Positions 1-9,941 of a DNA stretch of 52,514 nucleotides are shown piece after piece. Each line of letters opens with the position of its first letter. The first letter of the stretch is position 1. Made by a program: the position numbers and the translations under genes. Below the pieces are notes generated by a model. It did no database searches, was not told where the DNA came from, and saw only the letters and a program-made list of their open reading frames with translations. Source of the DNA: Azoarcus sp. Aa7 (GTDB lineage: Bacteria > Pseudomonadota > Gammaproteobacteria > Burkholderiales > Rhodocyclaceae); contig NZ_QVLR01000096.1 in the NCBI RefSeq assembly GCF_014822185.1, positions 1 to 52,514 on the forward strand, written 5' to 3'.

Positions 1-288
1 GCATGGACGGGGAGGGGGGCAAAATGGGGAACGGGGCAGCGCGTTGAAAAGTCTGCAATTATCCCACGAACGGGCGGAGTGCGACGACTCGGGGCTTGAT
101 TGGTGGGGCAAGCGCTCGAGGTTAGTCATCGTCTCCACGCAGTGCTCCGTGTTTGCCGATGCCGGTGATGGAACACCGAACGTCGTAGGGCGGGAAAGCC
201 GAAGGCGCATCCCGCCAAACACCCGCGTCGAGCCGGCACCGCCGCGTGGCGGGAGGCGCTTCGCTTTCCCGCCCTACGAAACCCTGCG
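1..288. other. Non-coding left edge
   Basis: No gene is supported here. The reading frames present are counter-frames of high-GC DNA without a Shine-Dalgarno sequence or a recognisable product. The stretch lies downstream of the minus-strand cobC gene and holds an inverted repeat, listed separately. Confidence 0.6.
185..277. repeat. Imperfect inverted repeat with GTAGGGCGGGA ends
   Basis: The left arm (185-215) and right arm (248-277) are near-perfect reverse complements. Both outer ends read GTAGGGCGGGAAAGC, and about 32 bases separate the arms. This is the form of short dispersed palindromic elements found between genes in many proteobacteria. It sits just past the end of cobC and could also act as a weak transcription end. 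The hairpin at 12089-12117 carries a related G-rich end. That it is a multicopy genomic repeat is inference. Confidence 0.6.
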
Positions 289-840
289 TTACCGGTTGAA
301 CCACTTCAGCACGACGCCCCACTCCTCGACGTCGATGCGCGTGGCGTGGCCGCAGGCGAAATCGAGGCCCAGCCAGCGTTCGGCAGGAAGCCCCAGCAGG
401 TGGCCGGCGATCGCGCGCAGCGGGCCGCCGTGGGCGACCACTACGACCGGGGCGGCGGGCGTGGTGGCGAGGAGGGCGTCGAGCCACTGCAGCACGCGCG
501 CGCTCATGTCGCGCGCCGATTCGCCGCCCGGGGCGCGAAAGCCCATCGGGTCCGTCGCCCAGGTGTCGATCGCCGGGCCGAGCTCGGCGTACGGGCGCAG
601 CTCCCATTCGCCGAAGTGCATCTCCTTGAGGCGATCGTCGAGAACGGGCGCCCCGAGTTCGACCGCGAGCAGGCGTGCGCGCGCCAGCGGGCTCGCGTGC
701 AGCGCGAAGCGCTCGGGCAGGATCGGGCGCAGGCGTGCGGCGACGGCGTCGGCCGACTCTGCGAGCCCAATGTCGGACTGCCCGTAGCACACGCCCGGCG
801 GCACGTCCGGCCGCGGGTGGCGGATCAGGTGAAGTTCCAC
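289..840 (-). CDS. cobC: Histidine phosphatase, probable alpha-ribazole phosphatase
   Basis: A 183-residue histidine phosphatase that probably removes the 5'-phosphate of alpha-ribazole phosphate (or of adenosylcobalamin phosphate) late in B12 assembly. The N-terminal LIRHPRP carries the RH phosphohistidine motif, CYGQSD follows as in CobC proteins, and a second catalytic His lies in [13 protein letters not shown] at 840 is chosen because the RH motif must sit within the first ten residues. The longer frame upstream is only the shadow of cobS. The start overlaps the end of cobS by 16 bases, so translation is probably coupled. The specific substrate rests on the neighbours, since this superfamily is broad. 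Confidence 0.85.
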   Translation of the reverse strand: MELHLIRHPRPDVPPGVCYGQSDIGLAESADAVAARLRPILPERFALHASPLARARLLAVELGAPVLDDRLKEMHFGEWELRPYAELGPAIDTWATDPMGFRAPGGESARDMSARVLQWLDALLATTPAAPVVVVAHGGPLRAIAGHLLGLPAERWLGLDFACGHATRIDVEEWGVVLKWFNR

Positions 841-1595
841 GTTGCGAGAATGCCCAGGTAGATCGCCAGTTCCGTCGCCTGCTGCGTGGCGCCCAGCAGG
901 TCGCCGGTGTAGCCCCCGAGGCGGCGTACGAAGTAGCGTGCGGCCCACCATGTCACGCTGACGGTCGCGACCGCCACGGCGGCCGCTTGCTGTGGTGCGA
1001 GCAGCGCGAGCGGAAGGATGCCGAAACCGGATGCGATCGCGAGTTCGGAGTTCGCGAGCCGGCGCGCGAGCGGCTTGGCCTTCGCCGTTTCGTCCTCGCG
1101 CACGTATTCCAGCGTGTGGATCAGGCTGGTCGAGGCGAGCCGCGACAGGGGATGTGCGACGAGCAGCGCGGTTGCGACCGCGGCATCGCCCGCGCCGGCC
1201 AGTTCGACCAGCGCCGCCGCCTTCGCCAGCAGCATCAGCACGAGGCCGACGGTGCCGTAGCTGCCGATGCGGGAGTCCTTCATGATCGTCAGCACCTGCG
1301 ACTTGTCCCAGCCGCCGCCCAGGCCGTCGCAGGCGTCGGCCCAGCCGTCCTCGTGGAAGGCCCCGGTCGCGCGTATCGTCACCGCCATCGACAGCAGCAC
1401 GGCGACGGTCGGCGGCAGGATCTGCGCGAGCGCGAGCCAGCTCGCCGCGCCGATGCCGCCGACCACCCAGCCGACGAGCGGGAAGTAGCGCGCGGCGTGG
1501 TTCAGGCGCTCGGGCGACCACGGCACCCATGCGGGTACCGGCAGGCGCGTGAAGAAGCCCAGCGCGGTGAAGAAGAGTTCGAGCTGGTAACGCAT
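825..1595 (-). CDS. cobS: Adenosylcobinamide-GDP ribazoletransferase (cobalamin synthase)
   Basis: A 256-residue polytopic inner-membrane enzyme that joins adenosylcobinamide-GDP to alpha-ribazole or its phosphate, giving adenosylcobalamin or its phosphate. The sequence shows the family pattern: an N-terminal FFTRLPVP segment, an acidic motif [14 protein letters not shown] of the CDP-alcohol phosphatidyltransferase-like site that binds divalent metal, and several hydrophobic spans (roughly residues 35-60, 105-130, 175-205 and 230-250). The length is normal for CobS. It lies 25 bases after cobT and overlaps cobC, consistent with one minus-strand operon. Confidence 0.95.
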   Translation of the reverse strand: MRYQLELFFTALGFFTRLPVPAWVPWSPERLNHAARYFPLVGWVVGGIGAASWLALAQILPPTVAVLLSMAVTIRATGAFHEDGWADACDGLGGGWDKSQVLTIMKDSRIGSYGTVGLVLMLLAKAAALVELAGAGDAAVATALLVAHPLSRLASTSLIHTLEYVREDETAKAKPLARRLANSELAIASGFGILPLALLAPQQAAAVAVATVSVTWWAARYFVRRLGGYTGDLLGATQQATELAIYLGILATWNFT

Positions 1596-1620
1596 CGCGC
1601 GGGCGCCGCTCAGTGGCCCC

Positions 1621-2679
1621 TCAGTTGCCTTTCTCGCTGACGTTGGCCGAATCGAAGCTCGCCATCTCGTTGAGGAAGTTCGCCGCGGCCTGCACGAGCG
1701 GGAAAGCGAGCGCGGCGCCGGTGCCTTCGCCCAGGCGCAGGTCCAGTTCCATCAGCGGATCGACGCCGAAGTGCTTCAGCTGTGCGGTGTGGCCCGGTTC
1801 CTTGGAGCGGTGGGCGAACACGCAGTAGCCGAGGATCTCGGGGGCGATCGCGTGCGCGACGAGCAGCGCGGAGGTGACGATGAAGCCGTCGATCAGCAGC
1901 GTCATGCGCTTTTCGGCCGCGCCGAGCATCGCGCCGGCCATCATGGCGATCTCGAAGCCGCCGTATTCGGCGAGCGCCGCGCGCGGATCGGTCGGCCGGC
2001 CGCCGCGTGCGAGCGCCTGGCCGAGCAGTTCGCGCTTGCGCACGAGGCCGGCGTCGTCGAGGCCGGTGCCGCGTCCCGTTACGGTGAAGAGATCGGCGCC
2101 GCCCCCGTTGCTCCCCTCGCCGATCAGGCAGTGCGTCAGCAGCGAGGCCGCCGCGGTGTTGCCGATGCCCATCTCGCCGAAGCCGACCACGTTGCAGCCG
2201 TTCGCGGCCAGCGCGTGCGCGAGCTCGCGTCCGCGGGCGAGCGCCGCGTCGGCCTGTTCGGCGCGCATCGCCGGTTCTTCCAGATAGTTCGCGGTGCCCG
2301 GCCCGAGCTTCGCATTGACGAGCCCCGGGCGTTGGCCGAATTCGTGATTCACGCCGCAGTCGATGACCGTGAGCCCGAGGCCCAGCTGACGGCTGAAGAC
2401 GTTGATCGCCGCGCCGCCGGCGAGGAAATTCTCGACCATCTGCCAGGTGACGTCCTGCGGGAAGGCGGAGATGCCCGCGCGTGCCGCGCCGTGGTCGCCG
2501 GCGAAGACCATGATGTGGGGCTGGCGCAGCTCGGGGCTGAGCGTCTGCTGGATCAGGCCCAGCTGCAGCGCCAGGGGCTCCAGGCGGCCGAGGGCGCCCT
2601 GCGGCTTGGTCTTGTTGTCGATGCGGTGCTGGAGGTCGGCCGCGAGCGCGCGCCCGGGTGCGCAGATTTGATATGCCAT
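1621..2679 (-). CDS. cobT: Nicotinate-nucleotide--dimethylbenzimidazole phosphoribosyltransferase
   Basis: A 352-residue cytoplasmic enzyme that transfers phosphoribose from nicotinate mononucleotide to 5,6-dimethylbenzimidazole, forming alpha-ribazole phosphate. Family signatures are [12 protein letters not shown] near the N-terminus, FAGDHG, the glycine-rich [12 protein letters not shown], and the C-terminal [10 protein letters not shown], which contains the catalytic glutamate. The start ATG at 2679 (MAYQI) gives the usual family length. An in-frame ATG at 2694 would add five residues and has an AGGG just upstream, so the exact start is uncertain. It precedes cobS by 25 bases. Confidence 0.95.
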   Translation of the reverse strand: MAYQICAPGRALAADLQHRIDNKTKPQGALGRLEPLALQLGLIQQTLSPELRQPHIMVFAGDHGAARAGISAFPQDVTWQMVENFLAGGAAINVFSRQLGLGLTVIDCGVNHEFGQRPGLVNAKLGPGTANYLEEPAMRAEQADAALARGRELAHALAANGCNVVGFGEMGIGNTAAASLLTHCLIGEGSNGGGADLFTVTGRGTGLDDAGLVRKRELLGQALARGGRPTDPRAALAEYGGFEIAMMAGAMLGAAEKRMTLLIDGFIVTSALLVAHAIAPEILGYCVFAHRSKEPGHTAQLKHFGVDPLMELDLRLGEGTGAALAFPLVQAAANFLNEMASFDSANVSEKGN

Positions 2680-2764
2680 GGTTGCGATATGCATGTGCCC
2701 TGAAAGGGCTGCGATGGTAGCACGCAGCCTGTGCCGCGGTAGCACGCGGCCCGCGCCGCGAGCC

Positions 2765-4231
2765 TCACGCCTGGGCGATGCTGCGGGCGCTGCCGTGCTG
2801 GCGGTTGAGGCGCTTGCCTTCCTTGGCGCGGCGCATGAGCTTGCTCGCCTGCTTGAGCAGGGTGACGGCATTGGAGCCTTCGCTGCCCGAAATCGCGCTG
2901 CCCATCGAGACGTCGAGCATGAAGGTCTGGCCATCGATCTGGATCGCCTCGCCGGCCACCGCGGTGACTGCGTTCGCGACGCGCTGCAGGTCGTCCATGT
3001 CGAACACTTCCTCGAGCACGATCACGAACTGGTCGTTCTCGGGGCGTGCGACCGTGTCCTGTTCGCGCACGATGGTGCGCAGCCGATGCGCGATGGCCCT
3101 GAGGATCTCGTCGCCGACAGCCTGTCCGTAGCTGTCGTTGATCGAACTGAACTCGTCGAGGTCGAGCATCACGACGCCGATGCGGGTGTTGTGGCGCTTG
3201 GCGCGGATGATGCCCTGGTCGATGCGGTCGGTGAGCAGCAGCTGGTTCGCCAGGCCGGTGAGCGGATCGTGATGCGACATCTCCTGGAAGCGCTGCTCGC
3301 TTTCCTGCAGGCGATGGGCGAGGGATTCGATCTCCTGGCTGCGCTGTGCCATGCCCTGGGTGAGGAACTGCTCCGACGCCTGCAGGGTTTCGATCGAGTG
3401 CTCCAGGCTGGCGATGTCGTCCGCGTGCCGGGCGGCGCGTTCGCGCCAGTTCGAGCCGGTGCGTTCGGCGAGTGCGAGCGACATCGTCAGCACGCCGAAC
3501 GCCCATGCGAGCTGGATCGCGTGGATCGGAAGCCCCGCGGGACGCAGCAGCCCGATGTGGGTGGCGAGGAACAGGAGCGCACCGACGAACATCACGGCCC
3601 AGCCGGCAATGAGAAGCGTCGCGCCCGGCAGCTTCTGCTGGCGGCCGTGGACGGCGCATGCGGTCGCCAGCAGCGCAAAGGCCGGGCTGATGCCGGCGAT
3701 GAGCCGGTTCGGGTAATCGCCCGGCAGCACGAAGGCGCCGGCCAGCGCGATGCCGAACAGTGCCGTGAAGACCTTGAGGGCAAGGTCGAAGCGCGGCGAC
3801 AGCGCAGCGGTGCGCAGGTATTCGCGGTTGAACAGGGCGGCGCACAGTCCGGCGAGCGCGAAGCCGAAGGGTTCGGCGGTCGTGGTCCAGCCGCCGGCGG
3901 GCTCGCCGGAAGCAAAGCCGTGAAGCAGTCCGACGGCCAGCAGGCCAAGGCCCGCGCCGAATGCGAATCCCGCGTAGACGAGGTAACTGCGGTCGCGGTT
4001 GGCGAGAAACTGCATCAGGCTGTTGAGCAGCAGGGCCGCCGTGAAGCCGGCGTAGAAGACGGTGGCGATCAGGTTGGCCAGGAGCTCGCCGGTTCCGGCC
4101 TGTGCCTCGCCCTGTGCGAAGGCCGTGAGCGGAAGCGTCAGCGCCGCCGGGAGTGCGAGGCGCAGGCGTGCGGCGGCGAATGCCGAATGGCCTTCATCCA
4201 TCGCGTCAACCGCTTGCGCCACAACGTCCAT
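2765..4231 (-). CDS. Membrane protein with 7TM region and degenerate GGDEF domain
   Basis: A 488-residue protein. The first 40 residues resemble a signal peptide ending near TAFAQ. Then comes a block of about seven hydrophobic segments (roughly 45-260) like the 7TMR-DISM sensor module, then a coiled-coil helix (about 275-325) with many Gln and Glu, then a GGDEF-fold domain (about 330-488). HDPLTGLAN and [11 protein letters not shown] mark the fold. The signature loop, however, reads ENDQF at about 398-402 instead of GGDEF, and the usual FKxxND lysine is serine, so diguanylate cyclase activity is unlikely. An inhibitory-site motif REQD (about 389-392) sits at the canonical five-residue spacing. 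ATG 4231 has AGGG five bases upstream. It lies between cobU and cobT on the same strand, so it is probably co-transcribed with the B12 genes. Confidence 0.85.
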   Translation of the reverse strand: MDVVAQAVDAMDEGHSAFAAARLRLALPAALTLPLTAFAQGEAQAGTGELLANLIATVFYAGFTAALLLNSLMQFLANRDRSYLVYAGFAFGAGLGLLAVGLLHGFASGEPAGGWTTTAEPFGFALAGLCAALFNREYLRTAALSPRFDLALKVFTALFGIALAGAFVLPGDYPNRLIAGISPAFALLATACAVHGRQQKLPGATLLIAGWAVMFVGALLFLATHIGLLRPAGLPIHAIQLAWAFGVLTMSLALAERTGSNWRERAARHADDIASLEHSIETLQASEQFLTQGMAQRSQEIESLAHRLQESEQRFQEMSHHDPLTGLANQLLLTDRIDQGIIRAKRHNTRIGVVMLDLDEFSSINDSYGQAVGDEILRAIAHRLRTIVREQDTVARPENDQFVIVLEEVFDMDDLQRVANAVTAVAGEAIQIDGQTFMLDVSMGSAISGSEGSNAVTLLKQASKLMRRAKEGKRLNRQHGSARSIAQA

Positions 4232-4348
4232 GAGGGCCCTGTCGAAAATATTGTTACGGATATGCAATTCTAGGAGGCAATCGCTACCCGCGTACAAAAA
4301 TTCCGCCCCGCCATGGGCGGCGGCGTGTCGCGTTGTCTCAGTTTGCGC

Positions 4349-4900
4349 TCAGGCGCCGCCCTTGAGCGCCAGGGGCAGGCCCGCGGCGACGAAGGTGACG
4401 CGCTCGCAGGCGGCGGCCACCATCTGGTTGAGACGGCCCGCCTCGTCGCGGAAGAAGCGTCCGAGCGCAGTGTCGGGGACGAGGCCCAGGCCGACCTCGT
4501 TGGCGACGAGCAGGACCTCGCCACGCAGCGTCGGCAGGGTCTCCAGCAGCGCCGCGCGCTCGGCGCGGAGTGCCGGCGGCAGTTCGCCCGCGGCAGGATC
4601 GGCGAGCTTGCCGGCGTCGGCCATCAGGTTGGACAGCCACAGCGTCAGGCAGTCGACGATCACGCAGCGTCCGTCGGCGGCTTCGCGCGCGAGCGCGGTT
4701 GCGAGCGCGACCGGCGTTTCGACGGTGCGCCAGCCGGTCGGGCGGTCGTTCCGATGGCGGCGGATGCGGGTCTTCATCTCGTCGTCGAGGGCCTCGGCGG
4801 TGGCGATCACAGTGACGGGCAGTCCGCTGGCGACGGCAAGGTTTTCGGCGTGGCGGCTCTTGCCGGAGCGCGCGCCGCCGAGAATGAGGTGTGCGGGCAT
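4349..4900 (-). CDS. cobU: Adenosylcobinamide kinase / adenosylcobinamide-phosphate guanylyltransferase
   Basis: A 183-residue bifunctional enzyme (also called CobP) that phosphorylates adenosylcobinamide and transfers GMP from GTP to make adenosylcobinamide-GDP, the CobS substrate. The P-loop GGARSGKS lies at residues 8-15, VDCLTLWLSN at about 82-91 gives the Walker-B-like strand, and ANEVGLGLVPD is typical of the C-terminal half. ATG 4900 starts immediately at the strand before the P-loop. It is the first gene of the minus-strand B12 block and is divergent from the riboswitch and btuB. No riboswitch is visible on its own strand; the gap to the opposite riboswitch is under 90 bases. Confidence 0.95.
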   Translation of the reverse strand: MPAHLILGGARSGKSRHAENLAVASGLPVTVIATAEALDDEMKTRIRRHRNDRPTGWRTVETPVALATALAREAADGRCVIVDCLTLWLSNLMADAGKLADPAAGELPPALRAERAALLETLPTLRGEVLLVANEVGLGLVPDTALGRFFRDEAGRLNQMVAAACERVTFVAAGLPLALKGGA

Positions 4901-4985
4901 GTCTTTGGAATTACGCGTTTTTTTTGCGCTGCGCGAAATTGCGGAACGCGTTATTATCCGCCCCGCGCCCGGTTTCGGGTGCGAC

Positions 4986-5216
4986 GTGTTGCAGGTGCCC
5001 GACGGCGAATCCCGCCCGAGGGTTAAACGGGAAACAGGTGCGCGAACGGCTCCCGAAGCCGCTCTCCGCAATGCCTGTGCTGCCCCCGCAACGGTAAGTG
5101 GACGCAAGGCGCATCCAACCGCCACTGGACGAGAGTCCGGGAAGGCGATGCGCCCGGTACGGTCTCCGCCACGGAGCGCCGTCCAGCCCACGAGCCCGGA
5201 TACCGGCCTGGACACG
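4986..5216 (+). promoter_or_regulatory. Cobalamin riboswitch
   Basis: The leader of btuB carries the conserved elements of the AdoCbl riboswitch in order: GGTTAAACGGGAA at about 5021, the core GCTGCCCCCGCAACGG at about 5079-5094, GCCACTGG at 5121, GTCCGGGAAGGC at 5135-5146, and the B12 box AGCCCGGATACCGGCCT at 5193-5209. The ends (GTGTTGCAGGTGCC and GGCCTGGACAC) can pair to close the structure. It should reduce expression of the btuB-led operon when adenosylcobalamin is plentiful. The expression platform would be 5217-5345, just before the btuB ribosome binding site. Confidence 0.95.
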
Positions 5217-5356
5217 AGAAGGCGGAAGTGCCGCGGGGAGGCGGCGACGGGCGTGCATCGCAGCGGCTCAACACGTATTTCCCCGGGCGGCGCTTCCATT
5301 GTGAAGATGACCAGTGGCGCGGGGACGCGATCGCTGGCGCAGGGAGATAACCCCAC

Positions 5357-7255
5357 ATGAACATCCGTCTGTCCGCTACCGCCGTCGCGGTGGCCGCCGC
5401 ATTGCCGTTTGCCTCTGCCGCACTGGCCGCCGAAGAAAAGACCGGTGAGACCGTCGTCGTGACCGCGACGCGCATGCCGACCCCGATCAACGAGCTGCTC
5501 AGCGATCTGACGGTCATCGAGCGGGAGGACATCGAACTCGCCGGCCAGTCCACGCTGGCCGAGTTCCTGGCCGCGCAGGCGAGCGTGCAGTTCTCGCAGG
5601 CGGGCGGTCCGGGCACCACCACCGGCATCTACCTGCGCGGCGGCGCCGCGAGCCACACGCTGATTCTCATCGATGGCGTGCGCACGGGCTCGGCGACCCT
5701 CGGCGAGCCGACGCCGCAGAACATCCCGCTGTCCCAGGTCGAAAGGATCGAGGTCCTGCGCGGCCCGGCGAGCGCGCTGTACGGCAGCGATGCGATCGGC
5801 GGCGTGATCCAGGTGTTCACGCGCCGCGGCGAGGCGGGCGGACCGCGCGTCGATGCCTTCGTCGGCGCAGGCAGCTATGGGCGCAGCGAGGCCACGGCGG
5901 GCGTTTCGGGCGGCGACCAGCGCTGGTCCTACAACCTCTCGGGCGGCTATGCGGAATCCGAAGGCTTCAGCGCACGCCGCAAGGCCGTCGCAGACCCGGA
6001 CAAGGATGGCCACCGCAACACGAATTTCGCCGGCAGCCTGGCCTTCCGTCCCGCGGCCGGACACGAAGTCGGAATGTCCGTGCTGCACAGCGACCAGCGT
6101 GCCTGGTATGACAACCAGTTCTCGCCGCTGCCCGCGAACGTCCGCAGCGACAGCGTCGCTTCGACGCTCCGTCTGTACAGCCAGAACCGCATCACCGAGA
6201 ACTGGGACTCGTCGCTGACTTTCGGCCGCTCGATCGACGATGGCCGCGATCGTTTCTCCTCGTTCTTGCCCGAGGCGCACTTCACCACCGTGCAGGACCA
6301 GACGGTGTGGCAGAACACCTTCCGCCTGCCCATCGGCCGCCTCATGCTCGGCTACGAATATCTCGAACAGCACGTCGATACCGGTCAGTCGATCGCGGTC
6401 GACAATCGCTCGGTCGGCTCGGTGCTGGCGGGCTGGCAGGGCAGCTTCGGGCGCAACCGGCTGCAGGCCAACCTGCGCCACGACGACAATTCGCGCTTCG
6501 AGGACAAGACGACGGGCTCGCTCGCCTACGGCTATCAGCTGAGCGACCAGTGGCGCGTCCATGCGTCCTACGGCACCTCGTTCGCCGCGCCGACCTTTAA
6601 CGACCTCTACTGGCCCGAGGATGTCTTCGTCTGTACGACGGCGATCTGCGGCTTCGACATGAGCTTCATCACCCGCGGCAATCCGGACGTCAAGCCGGAA
6701 GAGGGGCGTAACCGCGAACTCGCGCTGCATTGGGAAGGTGCGAATGCCGCGGCGTCGGTGACCTACTTCAACAACAAGGTGCGCAATCTCATCGACTGGC
6801 AGTCGACATTCCCGTCACCCGACGTGTCGCTGCTGATGCCTTCGAACGTGGCCTCGGCGAAGCTCGAGGGCGTCAGCCTGAGTGGCCGTGCGGACGTCGG
6901 GGCGTGGCACGCTTCGGCGAACCTCGATTTCCTGAAGGCACGCGACGAGGACTCCGGCGACCATCTGCAGCGCCGCGCAGACCGCACGGCGACCTTCCGC
7001 CTGAGCCGCTCGATGGGGCAACTGCTCGCCGGTGGCGAACTGGTCGCGAGCGGTGCCCGCTACAGCAGCAACGGCGAACGCGAGCGCCTCGGCGGCTACG
7101 GCATCGTGAATCTGTTCGCACGCTACGCGATCGATCGCGCATGGTCGCTCGAAGGACGCGTCAACAATCTGTTCGACAAGAAGTACGAGCTGATCAAGGA
7201 TTACAACACGCCGGGCGCGAACGTCTTCGTGGGCGTGCGTTACGCCCCGAAGTAA
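5357..7255 (+). CDS. btuB: TonB-dependent outer-membrane vitamin B12 receptor
   Basis: A 632-residue outer-membrane beta-barrel that imports cobalamin using TonB energy. A signal peptide spans residues 1-24 (cut after AALA), followed by the TonB box ETVVVTATRM (31-40). The plug domain contains LRGGAASHTLILIDGVR and VERIEVLRGPASALYGSDAIGGVI. The rest is the barrel with alternating aromatic strands, ending in FDKKYELIKDY and VGVRYAPK. Length and plug motifs match the BtuB group. The start ATG has an AGGGAGA ribosome binding site and follows the cobalamin riboswitch. The permease and ATPase genes follow directly. No periplasmic BtuF gene lies in the window. Confidence 0.95.
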   Translation: MNIRLSATAVAVAAALPFASAALAAEEKTGETVVVTATRMPTPINELLSDLTVIEREDIELAGQSTLAEFLAAQASVQFSQAGGPGTTTGIYLRGGAASHTLILIDGVRTGSATLGEPTPQNIPLSQVERIEVLRGPASALYGSDAIGGVIQVFTRRGEAGGPRVDAFVGAGSYGRSEATAGVSGGDQRWSYNLSGGYAESEGFSARRKAVADPDKDGHRNTNFAGSLAFRPAAGHEVGMSVLHSDQRAWYDNQFSPLPANVRSDSVASTLRLYSQNRITENWDSSLTFGRSIDDGRDRFSSFLPEAHFTTVQDQTVWQNTFRLPIGRLMLGYEYLEQHVDTGQSIAVDNRSVGSVLAGWQGSFGRNRLQANLRHDDNSRFEDKTTGSLAYGYQLSDQWRVHASYGTSFAAPTFNDLYWPEDVFVCTTAICGFDMSFITRGNPDVKPEEGRNRELALHWEGANAAASVTYFNNKVRNLIDWQSTFPSPDVSLLMPSNVASAKLEGVSLSGRADVGAWHASANLDFLKARDEDSGDHLQRRADRTATFRLSRSMGQLLAGGELVASGARYSSNGERERLGGYGIVNLFARYAIDRAWSLEGRVNNLFDKKYELIKDYNTPGANVFVGVRYAPK

Positions 7256-7297
7256 AGGACGCGCCGCCGGCCGTCCCGACCGGATGACGGGAGACCC

Positions 7298-8278
7298 ATG
7301 CCAGGACGCACATCGTCGGGCTTCGTGATTGCAGGGCTGGTGCTTGCGGGCGCGTGCGCGCTGGCGTGGGCGCTTGCTGCAGGCGACCTGCCGATCGGCC
7401 TCGGCGAGGTCTTCGACGCCCTCTTCCGCGGCGCCGAGGGCATGGGCGCCGACGTCGTGCGCGAGCTGCGCCTGCCGCGTGCGGTGGCGGTGTTCGTGTG
7501 CGGCGGGCTGCTGGCGCTGGCCGGCGCGTTGATGCAGGTGCTGCTGCGCAATCCGCTTGCCGATCCCTACGTGCTGGGCGTCTCGGGCGGGGCGGCGGTC
7601 GGGGCGCTGGCGGCGATGCTGGTCGGCGCGTCGTCCTGGGCCGTCGATGGCGCGGCCTTCGGCGGTGCGCTGGCGGCGATGCTGGTGGTGTTCGGCCTGG
7701 CGCACGGCGACGGTTCGTGGACCCAGACCCGCTTGCTGCTCACCGGCGTCATCGTCGCCGCCGGCTGCGGCGCGGCGGTGACGCTGATGCTGTCGCTGGC
7801 GACGGACACGCGCCTGCAGTCGATGCTGTTCTGGCTGATGGGTGACGCGAGCGGCGCGAGCCGGCCTTGGCCGGCGCTGGCGGTGCTCGTCGCGGGGCTC
7901 GTCGTGGTGCTGCCCTTCGCACGCGACCTCAACGTGCTCGCGCGCGGCGAGGCGACGGCGACGGCCCTGGGCGTGCGCGTGCAGCGGCTGCGCTACCTGC
8001 TGTACGTGCTCGCCTCGCTGCTGACCGCGGCGGCGGTGACGCTGGTCGGCTCAGTTGGTTTCGTCGGCCTGATCGTGCCGCACGTCGTGCGCTTCGCGAT
8101 CGGCAACGACCAGCGCCTGCTGTTGCCGGCGGCGTTGCTGGCAGGCGGCACGCTGCTGACCGTCGCCGACACGGCTGCGCGCACCGTGATGGCGCCCGTG
8201 CAGCTGCCGGTCGGCGTGCTGACCGCGCTGATCGGCGTGCCGGTGTTCCTCTTCCTGCTGTCGCGGAATCCGCGCTGA
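7298..8278 (+). CDS. btuC: FecCD/BtuC-type ABC transporter permease
   Basis: A 326-residue inner-membrane permease with about ten hydrophobic spans, of the type that moves cobalamin or iron chelates across the inner membrane. Typical motifs are LRLPRAVAVFVCGGLLALAG, QVLLRNPLADPYVLGVSGGA and the cytoplasmic coupling region GLIVPHVVRF. GGGAG stands seven bases before the ATG. It follows btuB by 42 bases and precedes the ATPase gene by 38 bases. Assignment to cobalamin rather than a siderophore rests on the riboswitch and neighbouring cob genes. Confidence 0.9.
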   Translation: MPGRTSSGFVIAGLVLAGACALAWALAAGDLPIGLGEVFDALFRGAEGMGADVVRELRLPRAVAVFVCGGLLALAGALMQVLLRNPLADPYVLGVSGGAAVGALAAMLVGASSWAVDGAAFGGALAAMLVVFGLAHGDGSWTQTRLLLTGVIVAAGCGAAVTLMLSLATDTRLQSMLFWLMGDASGASRPWPALAVLVAGLVVVLPFARDLNVLARGEATATALGVRVQRLRYLLYVLASLLTAAAVTLVGSVGFVGLIVPHVVRFAIGNDQRLLLPAALLAGGTLLTVADTAARTVMAPVQLPVGVLTALIGVPVFLFLLSRNPR

Positions 8279-8316
8279 GATGGTGTGCCCCGTGCTCGCA
8301 ACTCACGGAGGGCGTG

Positions 8317-9102
<786 letters not shown>

Positions 9103-9111
9103 AAGAAAGAC

Positions 9112-9723
9112 ATGGATACCCCCGACACGGACAGGAACGCCCGTCACGCCGAGCGCATGCAGCGCAAGAAAGCGGTCGTGGACGAGAAAATCGCCGCGGC
9201 GCAGAACGAGCGCGGCGTGCTGCTGGTCAATACCGGCAACGGCAAGGGCAAGTCGAGCGCCGCCTTCGGCGTCGTCGCGCGTGCGCTCGGCCACGGCATG
9301 AAGGTGGGCGTCGTGCAGTTCATCAAGGGGCGCTCCGACACGGGCGAGGAGGCGTTCTTCCTCCGCCAGCCCGACGTCGTGTGGCACGTGATGGGCGACG
9401 GCTTTACCTGGGATACGCAGGACCGCGCGCGCGACGTCGCAACTGCGCAGGCCGCGTGGGAACAGGCGCGGGCGCTGTTGCGCGATCCCGCGATCGGGCT
9501 GGTGGTGCTCGACGAGTTGAACATCGCGCTGAAGTACCGCTACCTTGAAGTGGAGACGGTGCTCGCCGACCTGCTTGCGCGGCCTGCGCCGCAGCACGTG
9601 ATCGTGACCGGCCGTGCGGCCCCGCCCGAACTGATCGAGGCCGCCGACACGGTGACTGACATGGGCCTCGTCAAGCACGCCTTCGCCGCCGGCGTGAAGG
9701 CGATGCCGGGCGTCGAGTTCTGA
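9112..9723 (+). CDS. cobO: Cob(I)yrinic acid a,c-diamide adenosyltransferase
   Basis: A 203-residue ATP:corrinoid adenosyltransferase of the CobO/BtuR (E. coli CobA) family that attaches the 5'-deoxyadenosyl group to cobalt. The N-terminal P-loop variant [12 protein letters not shown] is diagnostic; VGVVQFIKG, the TWDTQD segment and LVVLDELN follow in the expected order, and VEF is the usual C-terminus. It is 9 bases after btuD, so imported corrinoid can be adenosylated by a co-expressed enzyme. The symbol btuR would be equally correct. Confidence 0.95.
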   Translation: MDTPDTDRNARHAERMQRKKAVVDEKIAAAQNERGVLLVNTGNGKGKSSAAFGVVARALGHGMKVGVVQFIKGRSDTGEEAFFLRQPDVVWHVMGDGFTWDTQDRARDVATAQAAWEQARALLRDPAIGLVVLDELNIALKYRYLEVETVLADLLARPAPQHVIVTGRAAPPELIEAADTVTDMGLVKHAFAAGVKAMPGVEF

Positions 9724-9782
9724 CGATTGGGGTGCAAGCGGAGCAACTACCCGGACAGCGGCTCACGTTAGGGAAAGCGAAG

Positions 9783-9856
9783 CCCGCTGCGAGGCGTATT
9801 TCGAGCCGAGGCGTCCGCTGCGCGCCAACGAGGAGCGAAATACGCCTCGTAGCGGG
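9783..9856. repeat. Inverted repeat, 21-base arms
   Basis: The left arm 9783-9803 and right arm 9836-9856 are reverse complements with a single mismatch (arm core GAGGCGTATTTCG), separated by 32 bases. It lies in the 218-base gap between cobO and cobA, where the rest of this operon has gaps of under 50 bases. The form is that of a small palindromic repeat element or remnant. No terminal duplication or coding content is evident. Confidence 0.7.
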
Positions 9857-9941
9857 CGGGTTCATGCCTCGTCGCCGACCTGAAGCCCGACAACAGACCG
9901 AACTGTCCCAACATAACCCTGACAGGAGCGAAGCGACCCTC

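Noticed and set aside
44-790. Open frames on both strands at the left edge
   Set aside because: They overlap cobC in other frames, run through the inverted repeat, and have low-complexity Arg/Ala/Pro composition typical of shadow frames.
4901-4985. Second cobalamin riboswitch for cobU
   Set aside because: The space is too short and no B12 box or core motif occurs on the minus strand.
4349-6730. Apparent fusion of cobU with a long N-terminal extension
   Set aside because: The extension is the antisense of btuB and the riboswitch; the true CobU starts at 4900 directly before its P-loop.
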